A stretch of DNA of 42,317 bases, taken from positions 1-42,317 of the forward strand of contig JADFJB010000022.1 in the NCBI GenBank assembly GCA_022566355.1, read 5' to 3'. The notes under the pieces were generated by a model. It had not been told where the DNA came from and did no database searches. It was given only the letters and a program-made list of their open reading frames with translations. A program made the position numbers and the translations under genes. Below, piece after piece: positions 35,313 to 42,317 of the stretch (positions are counted from its first letter, which is position 1; each line of letters starts with the position of its first letter). The DNA is from a candidate division KSB1 bacterium. Lineage in GTDB: Bacteria > Zhuqueibacterota > JdFR-76 > DREG01.

Positions 35313-36469
35313 TCCATCGACTCTGCTTCAGACAAATAAAGATCGAGCTTAACACGAGCTGCATCTGCTTTATTTTTTTCTGTCTCTTCTAATAACTGAA
35401 CCGCTTTTTTCTGCCATTCGATTGCCAAGCTCAATTCTCCTTTTTTATAGTAAATTGTTGCAATCGTTGTAAGGGAGCTGGCATCTTTATTTTCATTTAA
35501 TTCACTGGCTCGTTTAGCGGCTTTCAAAGCAAAATCGAAATCTCTTTTCAATATTCCATCTTTGGTAGCAGTTGTGTTGGCAAGCCGCTTAAGTTGTCTG
35601 GGAGAATCCCATACTTCTTGCATGAATGTCTCGCCAAATTCATACGCTGCATCTGGTTCATTGAGATCTCGCAGCATAGTTAAGAATTTTAACTGTTTAG
35701 CATGGTGTCCTGGATTATCGGTAGGATCCATAGATTTGTCCGGCGAAATGGTACTAAACAGGAGGTAAATATCTAATTCGATTTCATCGCTAACTCTCTC
35801 CGTAAAACCTCTGCCGGGTTTCCAATCAAAATCTGCAAATTTAATAGTAGTTGTCCCTTCAAGTATGAGGACGTCATCATAGGTTCTGGAAAAAATTTGA
35901 TAATTCATGGGTATGAATTCCAACTTTGCCGGAATTGTTATTTCTTTGTTGGTTTTTTTAATCGATAATAGCCCGGTTAAATTGAGGTCATAAGTCGTAG
36001 ATTCATCCGATTTTTTTGTTTGCAATACATCGGTAATGCTTATTACTTCGAATGTGATTTCCGGATACAACTTAACATTAAAGAAATCTTTACCTTGCAG
36101 AAGATTATCTCCACCATCAATACCACTGCGAAAAGATGTGGTTGGTATTCTAAATGCGCCGCCAAGAATTGGGGTCAGTGGGTCTTCTTCCAAATCGAAA
36201 GGACTTACTATATAACCAACGGCACGACAGGTCGTAACGGCAACCCGTTGCAGGTATGCCCTGGACTTTAAGATTAGCTGAGTGTCTTCACCAGGCCAGA
36301 CGTAATATATCAATCCTTGATCCAGCTGTTCATCCGGTACAGCAAGACTCTGGCCTGCTTCGGAGCGTGCCGGCACTTGAGCCAATGCCTGGGTGGTTAC
36401 AGGGGTCAGCAACATAAATAAAATCCCTAATTTGGTAATTGATCTAATTGGAAAGAATCTTGGTTTCAT
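35309..36469 (-). CDS. Secreted YceI-domain protein with C-terminal TPR region
   Basis: The product is 386 aa. A signal peptide ends near residue 31 (TQALAQ). Residues about 35-240 follow the YceI lipocalin-like pattern: GGAFRIPTTSFRSGIDGGDNLL, DFFNVKLYPEITFEVISI, YDLNLTGLLSIKKTNKEITIP. YceI proteins bind polyisoprenoids in the periplasm. Residues about 270-380 are helical with TPR-like units (AYEFGETFMQEV, ASSLTTIATIYYKKGELSLAIEWQKKAVQLL), an uncommon addition to a YceI domain. It is the last gene of the minus-strand block and its 3' end overlaps the convergent glycosyltransferase gene. Confidence 0.87.
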   Translation of the reverse strand: MKPRFFPIRSITKLGILFMLLTPVTTQALAQVPARSEAGQSLAVPDEQLDQGLIYYVWPGEDTQLILKSRAYLQRVAVTTCRAVGYIVSPFDLEEDPLTPILGGAFRIPTTSFRSGIDGGDNLLQGKDFFNVKLYPEITFEVISITDVLQTKKSDESTTYDLNLTGLLSIKKTNKEITIPAKLEFIPMNYQIFSRTYDDVLILEGTTTIKFADFDWKPGRGFTERVSDEIELDIYLLFSTISPDKSMDPTDNPGHHAKQLKFLTMLRDLNEPDAAYEFGETFMQEVWDSPRQLKRLANTTATKDGILKRDFDFALKAAKRASELNENKDASSLTTIATIYYKKGELSLAIEWQKKAVQLLEETEKNKADAARVKLDLYLSEAESMD

Positions 36470-36539
36470 TTCTTTTAACCTGTATTAAATTATGGATTTA
36501 CCAATTTTTAACCTAACCTACTATGTTAGCAGAAGTTAT

Positions 36540-36581
36540 CCCTTCGTCAAGCTCAGGACGCAGCCTGAACGAATTGAAGGG
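36540..36581. repeat. CCCTTCG...CAAGCTCAGG-type palindromic element
   Basis: CCCTTC (36540-36545) pairs with GAAGGG (36576-36581), and an inner TCAGG pairs with CCTGA around a 6-base loop, giving a nested hairpin. The sequence, including the CAAGCTCAGGACGCAGCCTGAACG core, strongly resembles a short palindrome widely dispersed between genes in many bacterial genomes. It lies between two minus-strand genes. Only one copy is in the window, so its repetitive nature is inferred. Confidence 0.65.
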
Positions 36582-36596
36582 TTCTGGGTAGTACTA

Positions 36597-37814
36597 TCAC
36601 TTTCCTAATTCTAGCGCTTTGATTTTTGTGCGATTACGTATATACATTTTACTGCCCACAAGTGTTGGTGGCGTCCATGCCGTGCGCTCGATGATATGAG
36701 CTTTTGAATGGATCGTCAAGCCTTCCGGTGTGGCTGTTGCAATTGCCAGGTTGCCATCTTCATCTAGGATGATCAGTTTTTCATCAGCGTAGGATAAATG
36801 GGCGCGGGAAAATCCTCTTTTCCGCCACATGATTTTGCCGGTTTTAATATCCAAACACATGAGAAAAGCCGGTCCAAATCCACCGCTGGAGCCATAAATA
36901 TAATCTCCGATTCTAGCATAAGTGCCGTACATGATACGCATTTTACGATTATACCACAATTCTTTGGCTTCATATTTACCATCTTTTTTAGTAATTTCAA
37001 GAACCCTGCTGCCGTCTGCATATGCCTGGGATCCAAACAAAAGATTATCTTTCCCCAAGTGTTGAGTCGTGAACAGAGTGCCGGCAGTTTGTGGGAAAGC
37101 ATGATGCCATTTAAGTTCCCCGGTGTTGGGATCGAGACCGGCACGGTCAGCTCCCATAGCGACAAACAGTTGGTCCTCGCCTGCAATATTGACAAGAATC
37201 GACGACGAATAACCATTGCGAAAACTCTGGCTTTTCCAGATAACTTCGCCACTCTTTTGGTCAAAAGCAACGACTGCCTGATCTTTACCACCGACATTTA
37301 CGATAATCATATTCTTATAAGCTATTGAACTTGGACCATAACCACGTCCCATGTGACTTGCTTGCATTTCTTCCATCAAATCTTTCGACCAGATGATTTC
37401 ACCGGTTTTTTTATTCAAACAATTTAATATTACAGTCAAGCTTATAGTATATAGTTTATCGCCAACCAGTAGAGGTGATGATACTGGTCCATGGCCGAAA
37501 TCCAGGATCATTTTGGGTTTCATAGGGGCTTCATAGGTAGTCTCCCAAATGATTTCGCCAGTTGATGCATTCAAAGAAACCACTGCATCCAGCTCACCTT
37601 TCCTTTTGGTTGTATAAAGAATGCCATCCTCATAGAGAATGGTGCTAAACCCATCCCCAAACTCATGGCTCCATAATTCAGTGGGACCATTTTCAGGCCA
37701 GGTAGAAGCGAGGGGGTTGGCTTCCACTGTGAAATCTCTATTGGGCCCACCCCATTGTGTCCATTGGGAATAACCAGGTTGAGAAATTAAGAAAATTATA
37801 ATAAGAAAAAACAC
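36597..37814 (-). CDS. Secreted PQQ-like beta-propeller repeat protein
   Basis: About 405 aa from GTG 37814. After a hydrophobic leader (FLIIIFLISQPGYSQ) the protein carries repeated PQQ-type blades, visible as LNASTGEIIWETTYE, LNKKTGEIIWSKD, FDQKSGEVIWKSQ, LDPNTGELKWHHAF and LDIKTGKIMWRKRGF. The WxQWGGPNRDFTVE start is typical of PQQ-binding-like proteins that may be periplasmic dehydrogenase relatives or scaffolds. It does not show the full quinoprotein dehydrogenase active site. GTG 37814 leaves no basic residues before the hydrophobic core. The frame is open to 37898 without a standard start, so the true initiator may be a non-canonical codon upstream. Confidence 0.88.
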   Translation of the reverse strand: MFFLIIIFLISQPGYSQWTQWGGPNRDFTVEANPLASTWPENGPTELWSHEFGDGFSTILYEDGILYTTKRKGELDAVVSLNASTGEIIWETTYEAPMKPKMILDFGHGPVSSPLLVGDKLYTISLTVILNCLNKKTGEIIWSKDLMEEMQASHMGRGYGPSSIAYKNMIIVNVGGKDQAVVAFDQKSGEVIWKSQSFRNGYSSSILVNIAGEDQLFVAMGADRAGLDPNTGELKWHHAFPQTAGTLFTTQHLGKDNLLFGSQAYADGSRVLEITKKDGKYEAKELWYNRKMRIMYGTYARIGDYIYGSSGGFGPAFLMCLDIKTGKIMWRKRGFSRAHLSYADEKLIILDEDGNLAIATATPEGLTIHSKAHIIERTAWTPPTLVGSKMYIRNRTKIKALELGK

Positions 37815-37917
37815 CCCTGAGATAAAGTGAGAAAAAGTATACTTTTGAATATTCCTAATTGTCGTAAGTTTCCTTCCTTTCGTGTAAATATTTCCGGATC
37901 AGAAATCCTTCAAAAAA

Positions 37918-37996
37918 TTAGGTTCTCCAGAGAACCAAGTGAATTAATCTGTAAATTCAAGGTTGCAATTGCAACCTAATTCTCTGAAGAACCTAA
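37918..37996. repeat. 79-bp nested palindromic element
   Basis: Outer arms at 37918-37934 and 37980-37996 match as inverted repeats at 16 of 17 positions. The left arm starts a second hairpin, GGTTCTC-CA-GAGAACC (37921-37936). The centre contains a perfect 18-bp palindrome, AGGTTGCAATTGCAACCT (37960-37977). The layout suggests a MITE-like or structured repeat element. It lies in the spacer between the PQQ-like gene and the decayed M1/beta-barrel gene. Confidence 0.65.
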
Positions 37997-38002
37997 AATG
38001 AT

Positions 38003-38027
38003 AAAAAACGTGGGTTTGAACTCACGT
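38003..38027 (-). terminator. Rho-independent terminator for the M1/beta-barrel (pseudo)gene
   Basis: On the minus strand ACGTGAGTT and AACCCACGT pair (one G-T) around CA, followed by six T. It begins 27 bases past the end of the minus-strand frame at 38055. It is on the correct side for leftward transcription. Confidence 0.8.
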
Positions 38028-38054
38028 CAAAAAAATGGTTGATATATTATGTCA

Positions 38055-39157
38055 TTAAAATACCTGGCTAATACCAAGAACCCAGCGAAATCTCACATTA
38101 TCTTTTTCAATTCCGTTATTATCCACTTCCGGAACACTCAGCCAGAATGGAAAGTCGGCTCGGATGGTAAAGTTTTGGCCCCATATTCTATGTCGTGTAA
38201 GCAAGCCGAGGCCTGCATCTGACAAAGTCTGGGTATCATCTTCTGTTTTCCAAATTTTGCCGGTATCATAGAATCCAACCAAAGTGGAATTTCCCAATAA
38301 TTTCTTGATGAGAGGAATGGGCAGTCGAAATCTTTTTCGAAGTTCCATATTGAAGGCCATAAGTTTTTCACCGGCAAGAGGCATAGTCACATAGCCGCGC
38401 AGATTACCCCCGCCTGGTGCATGCAAATGAGCTTCTGGGAAAAATGATCCACGGCTTTTGAGATACGAGGATTGATATCGCGTTCTTGGATTTGCACCTT
38501 CAGCCCGGTATAAATCTTGTAAAGGTGGCCGATCACTGAAGGATGTTCCAGCATAACCTCGCAGATGCACTCCCACAAAATTCCACAGTTTGCCAGCCTT
38601 CATGATCATAAACCACGACTTTTGGATACCATTGCGCGAAGTCGTACTGCGTACCGCGGTAACCAGTCCGGCTCGATATTTTGCGGATTTTAGATTCAAA
38701 TTTTAGCCGAATTGTGACTTCACCACCAGGCGGTAGAGGGCTTGGCAGTGCGGCTTCCAGAATGGTATCCTCTACCTGGTATGCTGTCACAACCTGGGTG
38801 GCAGCTCCTCCAGGTGAACCGATCCTGAAAGAGGTGATCTCGATCCAGCCGCGATCTTCCTCCGGTACATCTCGCAGTTGGTAGTATTTTTTTGCCTCCT
38901 GAGCCATTGTGGAGTTTTCATCCTTGTATGCATTTGGATATAAATGCAAGTAGAATTTGTTCAGGGTATTGGGTGAGAGTTGTTGCGATAAAGGATGGTC
39001 TCATTGCCTGTCAGCATATGCGTTTCAGGTTCGAGGGAAACATCCATAGTCTAATGTACAAATTGCTGCCAATAATCTTCCTCGGGATGCATACTGTAAG
39101 CTGTTCCGCAAACGAGAAAGGCTGACAAAATATAAATCAGTAGACATTTTTTTTCAT
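38055..39157 (-). pseudogene. Decayed M1-family metallopeptidase with outer-membrane beta-barrel C-terminus
   Basis: The 5' end is a clear gene start: GGAGGT five bases before ATG 39157, then a signal peptide. The start codon is out of frame because an 8-A run (39147-39154) is one base short. An in-frame TAG (39051-39053) replaces the expected Tyr in FVH-x-TMDVSLEPETHMLTGNETI. Another frameshift lies near 38970-38980, between YRNNS and NTLNKFYLHLYPNAYK. The frame then shows M1 N-terminal features (YDFAQWYPKVVVYDHEGWQT) up to about 38587. There it is joined out of frame to a barrel end (FVGVHLRGYAGTSFSDRP to GISQVF, terminal Phe). The whole M1 catalytic domain (GxMEN, HExxH) is absent, so an internal deletion is inferred. 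Confidence 0.85.
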
Positions 39158-39298
39158 GCTTACCTCCAGTTAATAAATAAGACGGTTAGAAAAGGTTTTG
39201 GGTTTCTGTCACAAAATGGTTTAGAGTGAACTCTGTTTGAACCTTATTTTGCATCACAGGTTAATTAAGATAACTACAGAAGCAAAAAGGAATGGTTT

Positions 39299-39358
39299 AT
39301 GAAAATGGGGGATATTTTGGTCTGGTTAATATTTTTTACAATCATTAATATCTATTAA
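39299..39358 (+). CDS. Possible 19-residue hydrophobic micropeptide
   Basis: ATG 39299 is preceded by AAAAAGG with 8 bases spacing and opens a 19-codon frame. The product, beginning MKMGDILVWLIFF, would be a single short membrane segment. It lies in the 290-bp spacer upstream of the decayed M1/beta-barrel gene, on the opposite strand. There is no homology evidence. It could be a true small membrane protein, a gene remnant or chance. Confidence 0.25.
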   Translation: MKMGDILVWLIFFTIINIY

Positions 39359-39447
39359 AGAATTAGCTCAAAATGGAGCACAGACTCTTCCAGCTGAACA
39401 AGTTAGCTTTGCTTTAAATCACTCAAAACTTGCCCTAATACATTTAT

Positions 39448-40536
39448 TTATTGTTTCAGTACAGCTAATTTAGCGATCTTTCCTCTAATTCCAGCAGCCC
39501 ACCCTGTCGTACCACTCGGAGAAAATTCCACAGAATTAAAACTGGTCGTATCCATATGAGTCCAAACCATGCCATTATTCACAGAAAAATCTGTTCCGGA
39601 TGTTCCCAGGGTAATTAAAGAAAGGGGTGTTGAGCCAGGCAGGTAAGCTACTGCAGATTTGAATCCGGTTGGAGGAGAGTCTTCATTCAGTTGCCAGGTA
39701 ACACCGCCATCTTTCGTAATCGCAAAGTTTTTATTCGTCTGATCCGGTTTCAGGTAGTCGCCGCCAACAGCCACGCCATTGTTTTCATCCCGGAAAGCCA
39801 GGCCAAAAATACCCGTGGAGGTTTCACCGCTAATGATGGGCGTATCCGAAATGGTCCAGCTTTTTCCATTGTCGATTGATCTTAGTACCCTGGCAGTAGA
39901 ACCACCTGTACAGATCCAGGCATGATTTGTTCCAAACACAGTTATACCCGTGCCACTGGCGGCAAAGCCATATTCTCCCGCTTGGGCGGGAGGAATATTT
40001 TCAATTGCTACCCGGCGCCAGTTTTCGCCACCGTCTGATGTTCTGATGATGAAACAATGTCCATCGACCGGGTCGCCATAGGCAAGGCCATTATCTATAT
40101 CCCAAAAAGCAATACCATCCAGAAAACCTTGCGGATGTGGATTGGTGAATTGCAGGGTCCAATTCCTGCCACCATCCGTTGTTTTGTATATCCTCGATTT
40201 TTCCCCGTCGCCGACACTCATGGTGTATGCGGTATTCTCATCAAATGCTTCGATATCTCTTAATTCCAGGTCTGTAGCGCCGGATATGGAATCAACACTC
40301 CAGGTCGCTCCACCATCGATGGTTTTGATAAATGTTCCTTCGGATCCGCTTGCCCAAACGATTTGGTCACTTACGACGCTTAAGCCACGGAATGAAGCCG
40401 GAGTATCAATGTCTTGAATAGTCCATTTTGCTGTTTCTAAGTTTATAGTTTCCATTTTTTTTGATTCGCAACCAGGGAAGGTACAAACGATTAATAACCC
40501 TAGAAATAAACCATAATTGTGCTTACATAATCGCAT
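39448..40536 (-). CDS. Ycf48/BNR-repeat beta-propeller lipoprotein
   Basis: The product is 362 aa. The signal sequence ends in a lipobox (FPGC, near residue 24). The rest consists of repeated propeller blades with Asp-box/BNR motifs: KTIDGGATWSVD, KTTDGGRNWTLQ, RTSDGGENWRRV, RSIDNGKSWTI and TKDGGVTWQLN. These match the photosystem II assembly factor Ycf48-like/BNR superfamily, which in non-phototrophs is of unknown role and often annotated loosely as oxidoreductase. The start has AGGAG about 8 bases upstream. Sampled lines within it are about 50-55% G+C, above most of the window. It is followed at 32 bases by the gene-proximal spacer of the next minus-strand gene. Confidence 0.9.
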   Translation of the reverse strand: MRLCKHNYGLFLGLLIVCTFPGCESKKMETINLETAKWTIQDIDTPASFRGLSVVSDQIVWASGSEGTFIKTIDGGATWSVDSISGATDLELRDIEAFDENTAYTMSVGDGEKSRIYKTTDGGRNWTLQFTNPHPQGFLDGIAFWDIDNGLAYGDPVDGHCFIIRTSDGGENWRRVAIENIPPAQAGEYGFAASGTGITVFGTNHAWICTGGSTARVLRSIDNGKSWTISDTPIISGETSTGIFGLAFRDENNGVAVGGDYLKPDQTNKNFAITKDGGVTWQLNEDSPPTGFKSAVAYLPGSTPLSLITLGTSGTDFSVNNGMVWTHMDTTSFNSVEFSPSGTTGWAAGIRGKIAKLAVLKQ

Positions 40537-40568
40537 CGGATTAACTCCTATTAAAATTTTATAAGAAA

Positions 40569-41021
40569 TTATTTTTTTAGGAATGTCATAGAATTGCCGC
40601 TTGGGAAATAGATTGATAATTGGTTTTGTTCGATTTTAATTAAACATTTTTCTTGAGAAGCCTCAGCTGCAGAACGAATTTCCATCCGAAGCGGACTTTG
40701 AGCTAAATCCCCAATGGCGTTGCCGGCGGATAAATTATAGTGATGTTTGAATTCCAAGCTGTCGCCAATCAGCAAATAGGTGCCACCTTCGGCAGAACCT
40801 CGTTGTGGTTTATCTTCATCATCCATTACGAAAAAAAGAACGGTCCAATCCTTCTCTGTAAAGAAGATATGGCCCTTAACCACATGTTGACCGCCATCTT
40901 TTAGAGTATACATTTTAGTCGACCATGCACCTTCGAGGCTATTTTTAATACTATTTGTTTGACAAGAAATTATCGGAATTAAAAAAGTTAGGATGAGAAA
41001 TTGAACCCTAAAGAACTTCAT
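40569..41021 (-). CDS. Small lipoprotein, lipocalin-like by pattern
   Basis: About 150 aa from ATG 41021. This start gives a clean signal peptide (KFFRVQFLILTFLIPIISC) with lipobox IISC and avoids overlap with the upstream gene. An in-frame ATG at 41054 exists but would put 11 polar residues before the signal and overlap the kynureninase frame. The mature part begins LEGAWSTKMYTLKDGG and continues with alternating strands (HVVKGHIFFTEKDWTVLFF, GGTYLLIGDSLEFKHHY), consistent with a small beta-barrel such as a lipocalin-like domain. The stop of the kynureninase-like gene is 10 bases upstream, so the two are co-transcribed. Function unknown. Confidence 0.82.
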   Translation of the reverse strand: MKFFRVQFLILTFLIPIISCQTNSIKNSLEGAWSTKMYTLKDGGQHVVKGHIFFTEKDWTVLFFVMDDEDKPQRGSAEGGTYLLIGDSLEFKHHYNLSAGNAIGDLAQSPLRMEIRSAAEASQEKCLIKIEQNQLSIYFPSGNSMTFLKK

Positions 41022-41031
41022 AATTATGTCT

Positions 41032-42219
41032 TTAAAAATTTCGAATGATTTCACCCAGAATCTCTATGGCAGAACCCAATTGATCGTCTGATAAATAGGG
41101 TGCAGGACCCAACCGCAATGTCTCATCTCGATAGTCCGTTAATACACCATGTTCACTTAATCGCTGGTTCATCTTTTCGGCATAAGGGGAATCCAGGGCA
41201 AGGAATCCGCCAATATTTTCCAAAGGTATTGAATGATCCCTGCTTATAATTTTAGGATCGGCATCGAGGTTATCGAATAATTGTTGTAGCAGGCCAACCT
41301 GGTGTTGACTGACTTTGCGAAGAAATTCAGGAGTTAGTTGATGCTTGTCAAAAAAGGCAAATACCTCTGCTGCCCGGTAATGGCTGGTTGGGTCGTATGT
41401 CGCCCCGGCAAACCTGGCGGGTCCTTTACCATAAGATAATCTGTTGGTTTTATCAGTCAGCGCATCAAATTCACTGAACCATCCTGTGATGACCGGCCTC
41501 ATTTGGCAATCCTTAGGAAATCGAAGAAAGCAATTGCCCTCACCCAACTGACAATATTTATAGCCGCCGCCCACCATAAAAGCTTGTTGTAGATTTTCCT
41601 TTTTAATTGAGAACGGCACGACGTTAAGAGTATGATAAACGTCGATTAATAATTCTGCACCTACTTTTGTACAGGCATCTAAAACATGAGAAAGTCCCGG
41701 GACAATGTGGGCATTTTTAAAATAAACCGAGGATACCAAAACCGCAGCCGTGTGATCGTCTACAGCATCAGCCAGTCGATTCGAAACTGAGGATGCAGGA
41801 TAAGCTGCCACTTTTACGATTTTCACTTCTTCCTCAGCCAATCGGTCTAATTGCCGCCGGATCGTATGAAATTCGCCATCTGTGGTCACTATTTTTGGTC
41901 GTTGTTTTAAAGGCAAGGCGGAAAGAAAGCGAATCACCAATTCATGCGTATTTCCCGCCAGGGCAATGATACCATTTTCATCATCGAGGAGGCGGGCAAA
42001 ACCGCTACCTACTAATTCGGCTTTGGCAAAGGCTCTTTGCCATTTTTCATCGACGAATTCTGATGCATCCAGCCAGGCTTGTTTTTGTCCTTCTAAACCG
42101 CAATCCGGCCACGCTTGATGTGAATGGCCGGTTAAAAGCAATCGCTCATCAACACGAAAGCGACTGTAATGTTTTACCAGTTTGTTAGGGCTTTGGAATA
42201 AATCTACTGGAGTTAACAT
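41032..42219 (-). CDS. kynU: Kynureninase-like PLP hydrolase/aminotransferase (class V fold)
   Basis: The product is 395 aa. PLP class V-fold enzyme, with the Schiff-base Lys in VGGGYKYCQLGEG (canonical kynureninase GxGYKYxxGGPG), pyridine-binding Asp in LLIDVYHTLNVVPF, and the C-terminal LRLGPAPYLSDDQL region that in kynureninase carries the substrate-binding Arg. Kynureninase cleaves L-kynurenine to anthranilate and alanine. The N-terminus LLLTGHSHQAWPDC replaces the common FLTNHSLG-type segment, so substrate differences are possible. No other tryptophan-degradation gene is in the window. The ribosome-binding site before ATG 42219 is weak. Family confidence is high, exact activity moderate. 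Confidence 0.82.
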   Translation of the reverse strand: MLTPVDLFQSPNKLVKHYSRFRVDERLLLTGHSHQAWPDCGLEGQKQAWLDASEFVDEKWQRAFAKAELVGSGFARLLDDENGIIALAGNTHELVIRFLSALPLKQRPKIVTTDGEFHTIRRQLDRLAEEEVKIVKVAAYPASSVSNRLADAVDDHTAAVLVSSVYFKNAHIVPGLSHVLDACTKVGAELLIDVYHTLNVVPFSIKKENLQQAFMVGGGYKYCQLGEGNCFLRFPKDCQMRPVITGWFSEFDALTDKTNRLSYGKGPARFAGATYDPTSHYRAAEVFAFFDKHQLTPEFLRKVSQHQVGLLQQLFDNLDADPKIISRDHSIPLENIGGFLALDSPYAEKMNQRLSEHGVLTDYRDETLRLGPAPYLSDDQLGSAIEILGEIIRNF

Positions 42220-42317
42220 ATTTTAATCTATTTGATAATGAACAACATTCTGGTTCAAATATCAAAGTTCTGTCCGAATTTCCCATAAATCCGGGAATAC
42301 CGGTTTGAACAGGGTTT

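Noticed and set aside
36773-37297. Alternative minus-strand frame of 174 codons in the PQQ-like gene
   Set aside because: Overlaps the real frame entirely, and only the latter shows the periodic GEIIW-type blades.
36798-37328. Plus-strand open frame of 176 codons inside the PQQ-like gene
   Set aside because: Antisense to repeated beta-propeller blades; no recognisable protein features.
38055-38949. Two separate intact minus-strand genes (38055-38699 and 38533-38949)
   Set aside because: They overlap, each contains only part of a protein, and upstream sequence in a third frame continues the same M1 protein. One disrupted gene explains all of it.
1-42317. CRISPR arrays, prophage, insertion sequences or toxin-antitoxin pairs
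   Set aside because: No regularly spaced direct repeats, transposase, integrase or typical toxin/antitoxin pair was found in any frame.

Overview
The window is about 42 kb of AT-rich bacterial chromosome (high-30s % G+C by eye, not counted) that is almost entirely protein-coding core genome. I see no phage, integrase, insertion sequence or CRISPR array. The gene content points to a Gram-negative-type member or relative of the FCB group (Calditrichota/KSB1/Marinimicrobia-like). The main clues are a YbeY with Asp in place of the third His metal ligand, a DUF4292/LolA-like lipoprotein, several lipoboxes, PATAN/DUF4388 regulators, a beta-barrel remnant ending in Phe, and YceI and Ycf48-type periplasmic proteins. 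This assignment is an inference.

Layout, left part (1-18.1 kb, all +): the 3' part of a DegT/DnrJ/EryC1 aminotransferase; serS with a PHP-domain phosphoesterase; a run of an SLC13-type anion permease with RCK_C domains, cysC and an NhaC-type antiporter; a strong promoter driving a small coiled-coil lipoprotein and a two-LysM secreted protein, closed by a strong terminator; the conserved phoH - 7TM-HD c-di-AMP phosphodiesterase - ybeY - CorC/HlyC cluster; an orphan PTS EIIA, a DUF2007-like protein, hisS and a SpoU RNA methyltransferase; a CPBP membrane protease.

Middle (18.4-31.4 kb): a SpoIID/LytB protein followed by two tandem receiver-PATAN regulators. The first carries a C-terminal degenerate GTPase domain and the second is a pseudo-receiver. 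Next comes tRNA-Leu(UAG) with a near-consensus promoter and a hairpin leader, then the proteostasis cluster tig-clpP-clpX-lon-engB. ClpP has Ser where the triad Asp is expected. A class V aminotransferase, an alpha/beta hydrolase and a small minus-strand conserved protein follow.

Right part: a + operon (31.7-35.3 kb) of a TPR lipoprotein, a DUF4292 lipoprotein and a membrane GT2 glycosyltransferase. A minus-strand accessory block (35.3-42.2 kb) follows: YceI-TPR protein, PQQ-type beta-propeller, a decayed M1-peptidase/beta-barrel gene, a Ycf48/BNR-repeat lipoprotein, a small lipoprotein and a kynureninase-like enzyme. This block looks richer in G+C in places, and it and its spacers hold palindromic dispersed-repeat-like elements and pseudogene debris.

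The most unusual points are the Ser-His-Ser ClpP, the PATAN receiver/pseudo-receiver/GTPase pair, the multiply disrupted M1/beta-barrel gene, two genes whose only plausible starts are non-canonical codons, and two places where a promoter-like site is followed closely by a terminator-like hairpin.
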